Source: Marinospirillum celere (GTDB taxonomy: Bacteria > Pseudomonadota > Gammaproteobacteria > Pseudomonadales > Halomonadaceae). Taken from it: a stretch of 64,000 bases of DNA. The notes below the pieces were generated by a model. That model saw only the letters and a list, made by a program, of their open reading frames with translations. It was not told the DNA's origin and did not search any database. The first letter of the stretch is position 1; every line of letters begins with the position of its first letter. Positions 1 to 7,911 of this stretch are shown in pieces. Made by a program: the position numbers and the translations under genes. The stretch lies in the NCBI RefSeq assembly GCF_900112235.1, contig NZ_FOLH01000003.1, forward strand, positions 62,001 to 126,000. The letters are read 5' to 3'.

Positions 1-11
1 GTGACTGCTTG

Positions 12-896
12 CTAGTCCGCTGCCACTTCAGCATGTTCCAGCAGGAAGTCGACAAAAGCACGGTCGGCAATGGATTGATAGGCCCCTTTTTTCCAGGCAA
101 TCGACATATCCAAAAAGACGGGTTCTTTAAAGGGTACAGCCACCAAATCCGGTTCATCTTTCAAGACCAGCTTCAAAAAGACAGTGATCCCAAACCCCTG
201 ACGAACAATGGATTTAGTTAAAGGAATCAGATTGGATTCAAAGGCTACCCGAGGTTCCATGCCTGATTTCTCACAAATACGATCAATGAATTCCCGGTGA
301 AAATAACCTTCTTTAAACAGCACCAGCTCTTCCTGTAGAAATTCTTCATAGGTTACAAATTCCTGCTCGGCAAAGGGGTGATCCTGAGGCACACAAACCA
401 CCATTTCTTCACGCAGGAAAGATACCGCTTCCAGATCATTAGGCACGCGGTCAGCAACGATCACCCCAACATCCAGAGTACCTTCACGTATTTTCTTCTG
501 GATGCTACGGGTGCCATCTTCAAAAACGGCCAAATTAAGATTCTGATGGCGATGTTTGAAGGCCATCAGAATGGGTGGAAAATAATAGGAACCCAGCATG
601 CTGGGAATACCAATACGCACCTCTCCCTTCGTCAGGCCACGGGCTTCATTCAGAGCCAGCTCAGCAGCTTCGGTTTCATCCAGAATCCGGCGAGCATGTT
701 CTAGAAGAATGGCCCCTTCAGCTGTTGGTTTGACGCGCTTCTCACCTCGATCCAGCAGCGACAAACCCAACTGCTTTTCCATATTACGTATCGACATGCT
801 AACCGCTGGCTGAGCAACCCCAAGGCGTTCAGCAGCCAGGGTAAAACTACCCAAATCAGCAACGGCAACTAGGTAACGTAGGGGACGAATATCCAT
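12..896 (-). CDS. LysR-family transcriptional regulator
   Basis: A 294-residue DNA-binding regulator of normal LysR length. An N-terminal winged helix-turn-helix (about residues 1-60, beginning MDIRPLRYLVAVADLGSFT and including AAERLGVAQPAVSMSI) is followed by the two-lobed effector-binding domain (about 90-290). It is transcribed away from an MFS transporter gene with about 100 bases between them, the usual layout for a LysR protein controlling its neighbour. In E. coli the LysR gene ynfL likewise diverges from the MFS gene ynfM, and the transporter here resembles YnfM. The ligand cannot be read from sequence. Family assignment is secure; the regulatory link is inferred from position. Confidence 0.93.
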   Translation of the reverse strand: MDIRPLRYLVAVADLGSFTLAAERLGVAQPAVSMSIRNMEKQLGLSLLDRGEKRVKPTAEGAILLEHARRILDETEAAELALNEARGLTKGEVRIGIPSMLGSYYFPPILMAFKHRHQNLNLAVFEDGTRSIQKKIREGTLDVGVIVADRVPNDLEAVSFLREEMVVCVPQDHPFAEQEFVTYEEFLQEELVLFKEGYFHREFIDRICEKSGMEPRVAFESNLIPLTKSIVRQGFGITVFLKLVLKDEPDLVAVPFKEPVFLDMSIAWKKGAYQSIADRAFVDFLLEHAEVAAD

Positions 897-996
897 AAAT
901 CAGCCTTATTTTTGAAATTCAATGAATATATTTTGCTTATTTATCTGCGACCAGTAAAGTGGCATTTCGTTCAATTGCAAGGATTTGCCAGCAGTT

Positions 997-2193
997 ATGA
1001 TCGAAGAGAAAACACCCGCTTTCTGGCGAGCAACCCTGGCACTTTGCTGTGGGTCTTTTATGATCTTCAGCAATCTTTATGTCACCCAACCTCTTCTTCC
1101 AGAGTTTCAACAAGCCTTCGGTATTTCTACTCTTCAAGCCAATGCCTCTCTGGCTGTTGCAACCTTGATGCTGGGTATTTCACTCTTAATCTACGGCCCT
1201 TTATCGGATGCCTTAGGCCGTCGTGGCATCATGTTGATCACCATGCTGGGTGTGGTCTTAACAACCTTTGCCCTGGCTTGTTCGCCTAACTACACCTTTC
1301 TGGTTATCCTGCGTGCTCTACAAGGATTTTTATTGGGTGGTCTGCCTGCTATTGCCATAGCCTATATGGGAGATGAATTCAGCAAAAAAGCCCTGGCTGT
1401 CGCTGTTGGCATTTACATTAGTGGCAATACCCTGGGTGGCATCGGGGGCCGACTCTTCTCAGGCTTTATGGCCGATGCCTTTGGCTGGCAAGCCAGCTTT
1501 CTTTTTGCTGCCGCTTTGTCTTTGCTCTGTTTGCTAATCTTCTGGTGGGCTTTACCTGCATCTTGTCACTTTAAACCCAAGCAGATCAGTTTGCCAGGTA
1601 TGCTTAAGGATCTGGGCAGCCACCTGCGCAACCCTTTACTGATCAGCGTTTATCTACTTGGCGGGTTGAATTTCTTTATTTTTATCAACCTCTTCAGCTA
1701 TGTAACCTACCTACTGGCCGATGACCCCTGGAGACTAGGTTCTAGCCTACTGGGCATGTTATTTATTACCTATCTCAGTGGCACTCTGGCGGCTTCCATC
1801 TCTGGCCGGGTTGCAGCTTACCTGGCACAACCCCTGTGCATGGCTCTGGGTGTTATTATCCTGATGCTCGGCAGTCTATTAATGTTGATTCCATCTCTTT
1901 GGGCGATTTTGACTGGCTTGTTAATCAATAGCTTTGGGTTTTTCTTCTGCCATTCCAATGCTTCCAGTTGGGTCAGTCGCCAAGCGACCCACGCCCGCGC
2001 CAGTGCCAACAGCCTCTACCTGGTTTTCTACTACCTGGGTGCCAGCACAGGCGGCTTCTACCTGGACCCCTTCTGGAAAGCCCTACACTGGCCCGGCGTG
2101 ATTCTGGGTTCTCTGTTAATTTTACTGATCACCCTGGGGCTCAGCCTTTGGCTATGGCGGCAAGATCCACGTTCACTGAGTCAAATAAACTAA
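997..2193 (+). CDS. ynfM: MFS transporter, YnfM-like
   Basis: Twelve-helix major facilitator superfamily permease of about 398 residues, probably a proton-driven exporter of small molecules in the inner membrane. The loop 2-3 signature is visible as GPLSDALGRRGIML, and helix 5 carries ISGNTLGGIGGRLFSG, both close to what I remember of E. coli YnfM. I start at the ATG because AAGGA lies 13 bases upstream; the in-frame TTG four codons earlier is only one base from that site. It diverges from the LysR gene and ends in front of a structured repeat facing the TauE/SafE gene. Substrate unknown. Confidence 0.85.
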   Translation: MIEEKTPAFWRATLALCCGSFMIFSNLYVTQPLLPEFQQAFGISTLQANASLAVATLMLGISLLIYGPLSDALGRRGIMLITMLGVVLTTFALACSPNYTFLVILRALQGFLLGGLPAIAIAYMGDEFSKKALAVAVGIYISGNTLGGIGGRLFSGFMADAFGWQASFLFAAALSLLCLLIFWWALPASCHFKPKQISLPGMLKDLGSHLRNPLLISVYLLGGLNFFIFINLFSYVTYLLADDPWRLGSSLLGMLFITYLSGTLAASISGRVAAYLAQPLCMALGVIILMLGSLLMLIPSLWAILTGLLINSFGFFFCHSNASSWVSRQATHARASANSLYLVFYYLGASTGGFYLDPFWKALHWPGVILGSLLILLITLGLSLWLWRQDPRSLSQIN

Positions 2194-2227
2194 TCAACAC
2201 TTCAGGCCTACTAAGTGACAAGCGCAG

Positions 2228-2318
2228 TCAGGTATTAAATGCTCAGGCTGTCTGCAACAGGAAGTTGCAGTCAGAGCTTACAGGGACGTATTTACGCGTC
2301 CTGAGCATTAATACCTGA
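2228..2318. repeat. Dispersed twin-hairpin repeat, copy 1
   Basis: A 62-nt core (2243-2304) recurs at 46498-46559 with only three differences. The core holds two hairpins: CTGCAAC/GTTGCAG, and CAGGGACG/CGTCCTG closing around TATTTA. It is bracketed by long arms (2228-2247 and 2300-2318) that pair over about 19 bp with one bulge. A further AAGCGC/GCGCTT pair lies outside (2220-2225 and 2324-2329). It sits between the convergent ends of the MFS and TauE/SafE genes and probably acts as a bidirectional terminator or RNA element. See findings for the arm covariation with copy 2. Confidence 0.85.
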
Positions 2319-2350
2319 CACCAGCGCTTATAACCCCTTCAGGCTCAGCA

Positions 2351-3109
2351 TCAAACCAGCGCCTGCCAAATCAAACGCAAAGCTAATAAAGTCAGCAGGA
2401 TATTGAACCAGCGCCCAAAGTTATCGTTACTTTGGCGGGCCAGGAGTTTTAGCCCCACCCAGGTGCCCAAAGCGCCAGCCAGGATCATCAGCAACAAGAG
2501 CCCCAGCCAGTCTACAAATACAAAACCCGCTGCACCAAAGACCACGGCTTTGGGCAGGTGCTGAACACTCATCAAGGCTGCAAAATTAGCCACTATTCGA
2601 AAACGATCGCCTTGATGCTGTTGTTTGACGAAGGCTGCAACCAGTGGGCCTGTTGCTCCCACAAACATACTGATAAACGTGGTAATGCCAGCAGCTACAA
2701 AGCTCCCCAAACGGCCCAAAGCGAGGGGAGGCACCTTGGGACCCCAGCAGAGAAAAAGAATAAAGCCGGCAATACAGAGTTGCAGCAGCTGCGTTGGTAG
2801 TTGTACCAGGAAAAGGCTGGCCAGCCAGGCTCCCAAAACAGCGCCAGGGGTAAAAGCAGCCAGGAGTTTCCAATCCAGGTGTCGCCAGGTCATAAGTGCA
2901 CGATTGGCATTAGAGCCCAGCTGTACCATGCCATGCAGGGGAATAATGGCAGCCGGTGGAACCGCCAAAGCCATGATGGCGAGTAGAAGCACACCCCCAC
3001 CCACGCCCAGCGCAGCGGTGACTGCGGAAGTTGCTCCTGCTGCCAAAATAAGCAGCCAAGAAGTCAGGTGGGTGAGTTGTTCTGGAAAGATATTGGTTAA
3101 CAGGCTCAT
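2351..3109 (-). CDS. Sulfite exporter TauE/SafE family permease
   Basis: A 252-residue, very hydrophobic protein of the TauE/SafE (formerly DUF81) family, inner-membrane permeases linked to export or uptake of sulfonates, sulfite or related anions. Eight or so membrane segments are visible. The first repeat carries the family's glycine-rich stretch AALGVGGGVLLLAIMA (about residues 32-48) and the second repeat carries FVGATGPLVAAFV. Length is typical. An AAGAG ribosome site precedes the ATG. It converges on the MFS gene and diverges from the ycbL-like gene. No metabolic partner is adjacent, so the substrate is undetermined. Confidence 0.88.
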   Translation of the reverse strand: MSLLTNIFPEQLTHLTSWLLILAAGATSAVTAALGVGGGVLLLAIMALAVPPAAIIPLHGMVQLGSNANRALMTWRHLDWKLLAAFTPGAVLGAWLASLFLVQLPTQLLQLCIAGFILFLCWGPKVPPLALGRLGSFVAAGITTFISMFVGATGPLVAAFVKQQHQGDRFRIVANFAALMSVQHLPKAVVFGAAGFVFVDWLGLLLLMILAGALGTWVGLKLLARQSNDNFGRWFNILLTLLALRLIWQALV

Positions 3110-3183
3110 GATCTCTTCACTGTGCTCTTGACTGTCGCATGTTATCCTTTGCCACTATAAAGAGCCAATCAGTGGAGTTCTTC

Positions 3184-3828
3184 ATGCTGAAGTACGAAAT
3201 CATTCCTGTTACACCCTTTGCACAAAATGCTACTTTGGTTTGGTGCGATCAAACGCAAGAAGCCGCCATTATAGATGCCGGTGGTGAAGTTGATCGTCTG
3301 CTGGAGGCTGTTGAAAAACATGGTCTCAAGCTCACCAAGCTATTACTCACTCACGGTCATATTGATCATGCTGGGGGTGTGACTGATCTGAAAGCCAGAA
3401 CAGGCGTGCCCATTATCGGCCCGCAAAAAGAAGATCAGTTTTGGTTGGATGGTCTGGGTGAGCAAAGCCGGATGTTTGCTTTCCCTGAAGCCAAGCCCGT
3501 GACTCCAGACCAGTGGTTGGAAGACGGTGATCGTGTCAGCCTGGGTCAATCAGAATTTCAGGTCCTGCACTGCCCTGGCCATACGCCCGGTCATGTTGTC
3601 TTTTTTGATGAAGAAAACCAGATTGCCCAGGTAGGCGATGTGATTTTTGCCGGTTCTATTGGTCGGACTGACTTTCCCAAGAGTGACCACCAAGCCTTGA
3701 TCACTGCCATTAAAGAAAAGCTTTTGCCTTTGGGTGATGAAGTGCGCTTTATCCCCGGCCACGGCCCCATGTCCAATTTTGGCGAGGAAAAGCGCAGCAA
3801 CCCCTTTGTTAGCGGCCGCTTTGGTTAG
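3184..3828 (+). CDS. ycbL: MBL-fold metallohydrolase, YcbL type
   Basis: A 214-residue metallo-beta-lactamase-fold hydrolase very like E. coli YcbL, a small type II glyoxalase that hydrolyses thioesters such as S-lactoylglutathione. The metal motif T-H-G-H-I-D-H lies at residues 56-62. Further ligands appear in CPGHTPGH, in the bridging aspartate of VGDVIFAGSIGRTDFP, and in FIPGHGP. The second ATG is chosen because GGAG lies about seven bases upstream and the family starts MxYxIIPVTxF; an upstream in-frame ATG adds 15 unmatched residues. Its stop codon overlaps the stop of the convergent phhB gene by a few bases. Confidence 0.92.
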   Translation: MLKYEIIPVTPFAQNATLVWCDQTQEAAIIDAGGEVDRLLEAVEKHGLKLTKLLLTHGHIDHAGGVTDLKARTGVPIIGPQKEDQFWLDGLGEQSRMFAFPEAKPVTPDQWLEDGDRVSLGQSEFQVLHCPGHTPGHVVFFDEENQIAQVGDVIFAGSIGRTDFPKSDHQALITAIKEKLLPLGDEVRFIPGHGPMSNFGEEKRSNPFVSGRFG

Positions 3829-4169
3829 TAAACACCATCACAACGGGCTGCCAGGATGAAGTCATTCCTGTGCAGTCCTTTGATTTTATGTGTCCACCAA
3901 TGAACGGTCACTTTTCCCCATTCCGTCAATATCTGAGGGTGATGGTTGGCATCTTCGGCCAGCTCTCCAATCTTGACGGTAAAGTCCAGGGCTGCAGAAA
4001 AGTCGGGGAAAGTGTAGACCCGTTCCAGGCGCTTCACTCCATCAATTTCTACCAGGGACCAAGCAGGCAAGCGTTTCAATTGCTCTTGCAGCGCTTGCCC
4101 TTCAATCTTGGGTGCATCAGCGCGGCAGGCTTCGCAGGCCAGATCTGCCAAAGAATTTTCTGCATTCAT
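3825..4169 (-). CDS. phhB: Pterin-4a-carbinolamine dehydratase
   Basis: A 114-residue protein of the PhhB/PCD family, which dehydrates 4a-hydroxytetrahydrobiopterin to recycle the cofactor of phenylalanine hydroxylase. The conserved core is seen in FPDFSAALDFTVKIGELAEDANHHPQI followed by VTVHWWTHKIKGLHRNDF, with the active-site histidines in NHHP and WWTH. The start is the internal ATG preceded by GGGAGG; a long upstream extension of the frame has no family similarity. No phenylalanine hydroxylase gene lies in the window, so the partner must be elsewhere or the protein serves another pterin enzyme. Confidence 0.93.
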   Translation of the reverse strand: MNAENSLADLACEACRADAPKIEGQALQEQLKRLPAWSLVEIDGVKRLERVYTFPDFSAALDFTVKIGELAEDANHHPQILTEWGKVTVHWWTHKIKGLHRNDFILAARCDGVY

Positions 4170-4197
4170 CGTGCACCTCCCAATAACAACAATTTTT

Positions 4198-4209
4198 AAA
4201 CGAGCGTTT
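4198..4209. promoter_or_regulatory. Possible TetR-type operator (AAACG AG CGTTT)
   Basis: A perfect 12-bp palindrome, AAACGAGCGTTT, lies between the divergent phhB and Ycf48-like genes. It also fits the AAAC-N4-GTTTG pattern I remember for PsrA-like fatty-acid regulators of the TetR family, except for the first base. A degenerate second half (GAACGCCCGGTTTA) follows. Short palindromes occur by chance, so this is a suggestion only. Confidence 0.3.
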
Positions 4210-4276
4210 GTCTGAACGCCCGGTTTAGTGCTAGAGTTAGTCACTAGCTTCAGCACTATAATAAAGGAGCAACTCC

Positions 4277-5392
4277 ATGTGGCTGACCCATCGATTTTCA
4301 CTAACCAGTTTAGTCGCTTTTTTCCTGTCTGGGGTTTTGATTGCTTCAAATACCCAGGCCAGTGACACCTTACTTCGCCCAGCACTCATGTCTGACAAGG
4401 TTACTCAGTCCTTGTTATTGGACATTACCTCAGCGGGTGATCGCCTCGTTGCTGTCGGGGAAAGAGGTCATATTATTTTTCGAGATCCTGATCAGCAATG
4501 GCAACAGGCCCAGGTGCCGGTGATTGCCCATCTAACGGCCGTGGACTTTCCAACTCCACAGCTAGGCTTTGCTGTAGGCCATGAGGGGATCATTTTGCGC
4601 TCTGAAGATGCGGGTGAAAGCTGGGAATTGGTCCATCATGAGTTAGTAGTCGGTCCAAGACGCGCTCAAGAAAAGATTCCTGATGCTGAAGCTGCTTTGG
4701 AAGAAGCCGAAGAAGTCGGTGATCTGATGGATATTGAAATGCTGGAAATGGAGCTGGATGACCTTTATTTTCTGGCTGAAGCCGATGAAGTTCCCCCTTT
4801 GCTGGATATCCACTTCATCTCATCTGAACAGGGGTTTGCACTGGGTGGCTATAATCTTTTTCTGGTAACAGAAGATGGTGGCGAGACCTGGACTTCCCGC
4901 AAAGAAGCCCTGCCCAATCCTGAAGAACTCCACAACAATGCCATCGCCAGAGATGCCACAGGACGCTTATTTATTGCCGGTGAGCGAGGCAGCATCTACC
5001 GCTCCGAAGACCAAGGGTTAAGCTGGGAAGATATTTCTCCTGGTTATCAGGGCTCTTTGTTTAGCATTTTTGCAACCCGAGATGGCCTGTTGGTGACCAC
5101 CGGCCTGCGCGGCAATATTTTTATTAGTCGCGATGGTGGCGAAACCTGGATGCAGCCGGATAACCAAGCCGAACAGACCCTGAATGGTGGCCTGCTGATG
5201 GAGGATGGTCAGTTATTGATTATCGGCCAGAATGGTGAGTACCTAATTGGTAATAGCGATCGTTTGGTTCACCAAACCCTGCCAGGTCGTTTTTCTCTGC
5301 AAGCCGTTGCCAGTCAGCAAGGTGAAATCTTTGCTGTAGGTCGGGGTGGCGTGCATCGACTGCCTTTACTTTTGCCAGCTGCCAGCCGTTAA
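4277..5392 (+). CDS. Ycf48-like BNR-repeat beta-propeller protein
   Basis: A 371-residue secreted protein with a signal peptide (about 1-28, cleaved near TQASD) and repeated BNR/Ycf48 blades. The diagnostic S-x-D-x-G-x-x-W motifs recur as SEDAGESWE, TEDGGETWT, SEDQGLSWE and SRDGGETWM. An acidic helical insert (about residues 125-165, rich in E and D) interrupts the propeller. It is followed 12 bases later by an RND-superfamily exporter. In pseudomonads the same pairing of a Ycf48-like protein with an MMPL-type exporter is common, often with DUF1302/DUF1329 genes that are missing here. It probably acts as a periplasmic accessory of the exporter; the substrate is unknown. Confidence 0.85.
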   Translation: MWLTHRFSLTSLVAFFLSGVLIASNTQASDTLLRPALMSDKVTQSLLLDITSAGDRLVAVGERGHIIFRDPDQQWQQAQVPVIAHLTAVDFPTPQLGFAVGHEGIILRSEDAGESWELVHHELVVGPRRAQEKIPDAEAALEEAEEVGDLMDIEMLEMELDDLYFLAEADEVPPLLDIHFISSEQGFALGGYNLFLVTEDGGETWTSRKEALPNPEELHNNAIARDATGRLFIAGERGSIYRSEDQGLSWEDISPGYQGSLFSIFATRDGLLVTTGLRGNIFISRDGGETWMQPDNQAEQTLNGGLLMEDGQLLIIGQNGEYLIGNSDRLVHQTLPGRFSLQAVASQQGEIFAVGRGGVHRLPLLLPAASR

Positions 5393-5404
5393 AGGAAGCC
5401 TTTC

Positions 5405-7744
5405 ATGAACAAGAACACTAGCCTCAACAAACCCAATTCTCAGGCTCCCTGGATTGAAAATTTGTTTTTCAATTTTCGTCCACTATGGTTGATTTTCTTC
5501 CTGATTATGACCGTTTTTCTTGGCTCCCAGGCGATCAAGGTTCAGCCTGAAGCCAGTTTTGAAAAGCTCATTCCCTTATCCCACCCCTATATTGAAAACT
5601 TTATGGAGCGGCAGGACGATCTTCAGGGGCTGGGCAATGCGGTACGTATTGTGGTCAGCGTCAAGGATGAGGACGAAGACATCTTTACCGCCGATTATAT
5701 GCAGCGCCTGCAGAAGGTTTATGATGAAGTCCGCTTCCTGCCCGGTGTCGACCAGGCCGCTGTTCGCTCTCTCTGGGACCCAGCCGTACGCTGGACTCAG
5801 GTTACTGAAGAGGGTTTTGAAGGTGGAACTGTTATTCCAGATACCTACGACGGCTCTCCTGCCAGCCTGGAGGTTCTGCGTGAAAATGTTCTCAAGTCCG
5901 GTCAGGTCGGTATTCTTATTGCCAACAACTTTCGCTCAACCATAGTCCTGGCTCCTCTGGTTGAACAGGTTGATGGGGAGCCCCTTGATTACCAAGCCTT
6001 TTCTCATGCCCTGGAAGATATTCGTGAGCAGTTCAGTGATGAGAACTTTGATATCAAAATCATCGGTTTTGCCAAACTGGTTGGTGATTTGATTGATGGC
6101 GCCACCCAGGTTGCTTTCTTCTTCTTGGTTGCGCTGGCAATCACTTTTGTTCTCTTGTTTCTTTATTCACGTTGCTTTAAAAGTTCGATTATTCCCCTGG
6201 CTTGCTCAGTCGTTGCGGTTATTTGGCAGCTAGGTCTGTTAAAACTCATGGGTTATGGCCTGGATCCCTATTCCATGCTGGTGCCCTTCCTCGTTTTTGC
6301 CATAGCTGTTTCTCATGGCGTGCAGGTCATCAATGCCACAGCCATAGAAGCTTCCCACGGCCATGACCGCATTACCGCAGCCCGCTTGGCTTTCCGCAGC
6401 CTCTATGTGGCCGGGATTCTGGCTCTGGTTTCAGATGCCATAGGCTTTACCACCCTCTTGTTCATTGATATCCAGGTCATTCAGGAACTGGCCATTGCTG
6501 CTGCACTGGGTGTTGCAGTGATCATTCTGACCAATCTGATTCTGTTGCCCCTGGTAATGTCCTATCTGGGTGTGGGCAAAACCAGCGTCATCCGTGCTGA
6601 GCGCAAACGTCAGGAAGTTTCTCCTGTCTGGCACAAGCTGTCCTTTTTCACCCATGCCAAAGTAGCGCCCTGGTCACTCCTGGCTGCGGTACTGCTGGGT
6701 GTTGCCGGGATAATAGGAAGCGCTAACCTACAGATCGGTGACCTGGATGAAGGGGCACCTGAGCTGCGCCCAGATTCCCGCTACAACCTGGATAATGCCT
6801 ATGTGACCCGCAACTATGCGACCAGTGCCGATGTCCTGGTAGTCATGGTGGAAACCCCCGAACAGGGCTGTGTTGCCTATGAAGCTTTGGAAGCAGTAGA
6901 CCGTCTGGAATGGCAAATGCGTAATCTTGATGGCGTTCAGGGCAGTATGTCCCCGGCCTATGTCACCAAACGGGTTATTGCAGGTTTCAATGAAGGCAAC
7001 CTGAAGTGGGAAGCCCTGTCACGCAACCAGTTCATTCTCAACCAGGCGATGAGCAATCTGCCTGCTGGCATGGTTAACAACCGCTGTGACCTGCTACCCG
7101 TGATTCTCTATCTGGAAGATCACAAGGCCGATACTCTGGTCAGGGTGACGCGTGAAGTGGAAGCCTTTGCTGCTGAAAACAACTCCGAGCATGCTCAGTT
7201 CCTGCTGGCAGCCGGTAGCGCCGGTATCGAAGCGGCCACCAATGAAGAAATTGCCCGTGCGCAAACCTTCATGCTGATCTTTGTTTACGCTGTAGTAGCT
7301 TCCCTGGTGTTGATTACCTTCCGCTCCTGGCGAGCCGTAGTGTGTATTGTTGCTCCCTTGGCTCTGACCTCCATTCTCTGTCAGGCACTGATGGCGCAAT
7401 TGGGTATCGGGGTCAAGGTAGCAACCCTGCCGGTTATCGCTCTGGGGGTCGGTATTGGTGTCGACTATGGTATCTACATCTACTCACGCTTGCGCCAGTA
7501 CCTGCGTGAAGGTGAAAACCTTCAGGATGCCTACTACCACACCCTGAGATCCACGGGTAAAGCGGTTAGTTTCACTGGCTTGACGCTGGCCATCGGTGTC
7601 GGCACCTGGGTCTTCTCACCCATCAAGTTCCAGGCGGATATGGGTATCCTGCTCACCTTCATGTTCCTCTGGAATATGGTCGGTGCCCTGTGGTTGCTGC
7701 CCGCCTTTGCTCGCTACCTGCTTAAGGACCCCAGCAAAGCTTAA
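5405..7744 (+). CDS. RND-superfamily (MMPL-type) exporter
   Basis: A 779-residue inner-membrane protein with the internal duplication of RND/MMPL transporters. Each half has one N-terminal helix, a large periplasmic domain and a bundle of five helices. The central bundle includes FAIAVSHGVQVINA, and its counterpart in the second half reads ALGVGIGVDYGIYIYSRL, typical of the sterol-sensing-like cores of this group. It lacks an adaptor (HlyD) gene and is paired instead with the upstream Ycf48-like protein. Relatives are linked to lipid or hydrophobic compound export, but nothing here fixes a substrate. A strong hairpin follows the gene. Confidence 0.88.
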   Translation: MNKNTSLNKPNSQAPWIENLFFNFRPLWLIFFLIMTVFLGSQAIKVQPEASFEKLIPLSHPYIENFMERQDDLQGLGNAVRIVVSVKDEDEDIFTADYMQRLQKVYDEVRFLPGVDQAAVRSLWDPAVRWTQVTEEGFEGGTVIPDTYDGSPASLEVLRENVLKSGQVGILIANNFRSTIVLAPLVEQVDGEPLDYQAFSHALEDIREQFSDENFDIKIIGFAKLVGDLIDGATQVAFFFLVALAITFVLLFLYSRCFKSSIIPLACSVVAVIWQLGLLKLMGYGLDPYSMLVPFLVFAIAVSHGVQVINATAIEASHGHDRITAARLAFRSLYVAGILALVSDAIGFTTLLFIDIQVIQELAIAAALGVAVIILTNLILLPLVMSYLGVGKTSVIRAERKRQEVSPVWHKLSFFTHAKVAPWSLLAAVLLGVAGIIGSANLQIGDLDEGAPELRPDSRYNLDNAYVTRNYATSADVLVVMVETPEQGCVAYEALEAVDRLEWQMRNLDGVQGSMSPAYVTKRVIAGFNEGNLKWEALSRNQFILNQAMSNLPAGMVNNRCDLLPVILYLEDHKADTLVRVTREVEAFAAENNSEHAQFLLAAGSAGIEAATNEEIARAQTFMLIFVYAVVASLVLITFRSWRAVVCIVAPLALTSILCQALMAQLGIGVKVATLPVIALGVGIGVDYGIYIYSRLRQYLREGENLQDAYYHTLRSTGKAVSFTGLTLAIGVGTWVFSPIKFQADMGILLTFMFLWNMVGALWLLPAFARYLLKDPSKA

Positions 7745-7751
7745 GATGTTA

Positions 7752-7784
7752 CTGCAGCAGGGCCTGATATAAGCCCTGCTGCAG
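7752..7784 (+). terminator. Strong hairpin terminator after the RND exporter
   Basis: A perfect 12-bp inverted repeat (CTGCAGCAGGGC ... GCCCTGCTGCAG) around a 9-nt loop starts seven bases after the exporter stop codon. The nearest T-run is about 25 bases further on, so termination may be intrinsic only in part or Rho-assisted. Confidence 0.7.
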
Positions 7785-7911
7785 TGCAACAAACCTTTGC
7801 CTTTGGTACTTTTTTGTTAATATGTGATCTGCTGCCATCAATTATTAATCTCTAGGGTATATGCTTGCCTCTGATGCTTTAAGTTAAATTGATACTCATC
7901 AGGAGAGACAA

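Noticed and set aside
4256-4261. TATAAT just before the Ycf48-like gene as a -10 box
   Set aside because: A transcript from it would start within or after the ribosome-binding site, leaving almost no leader; probably chance.
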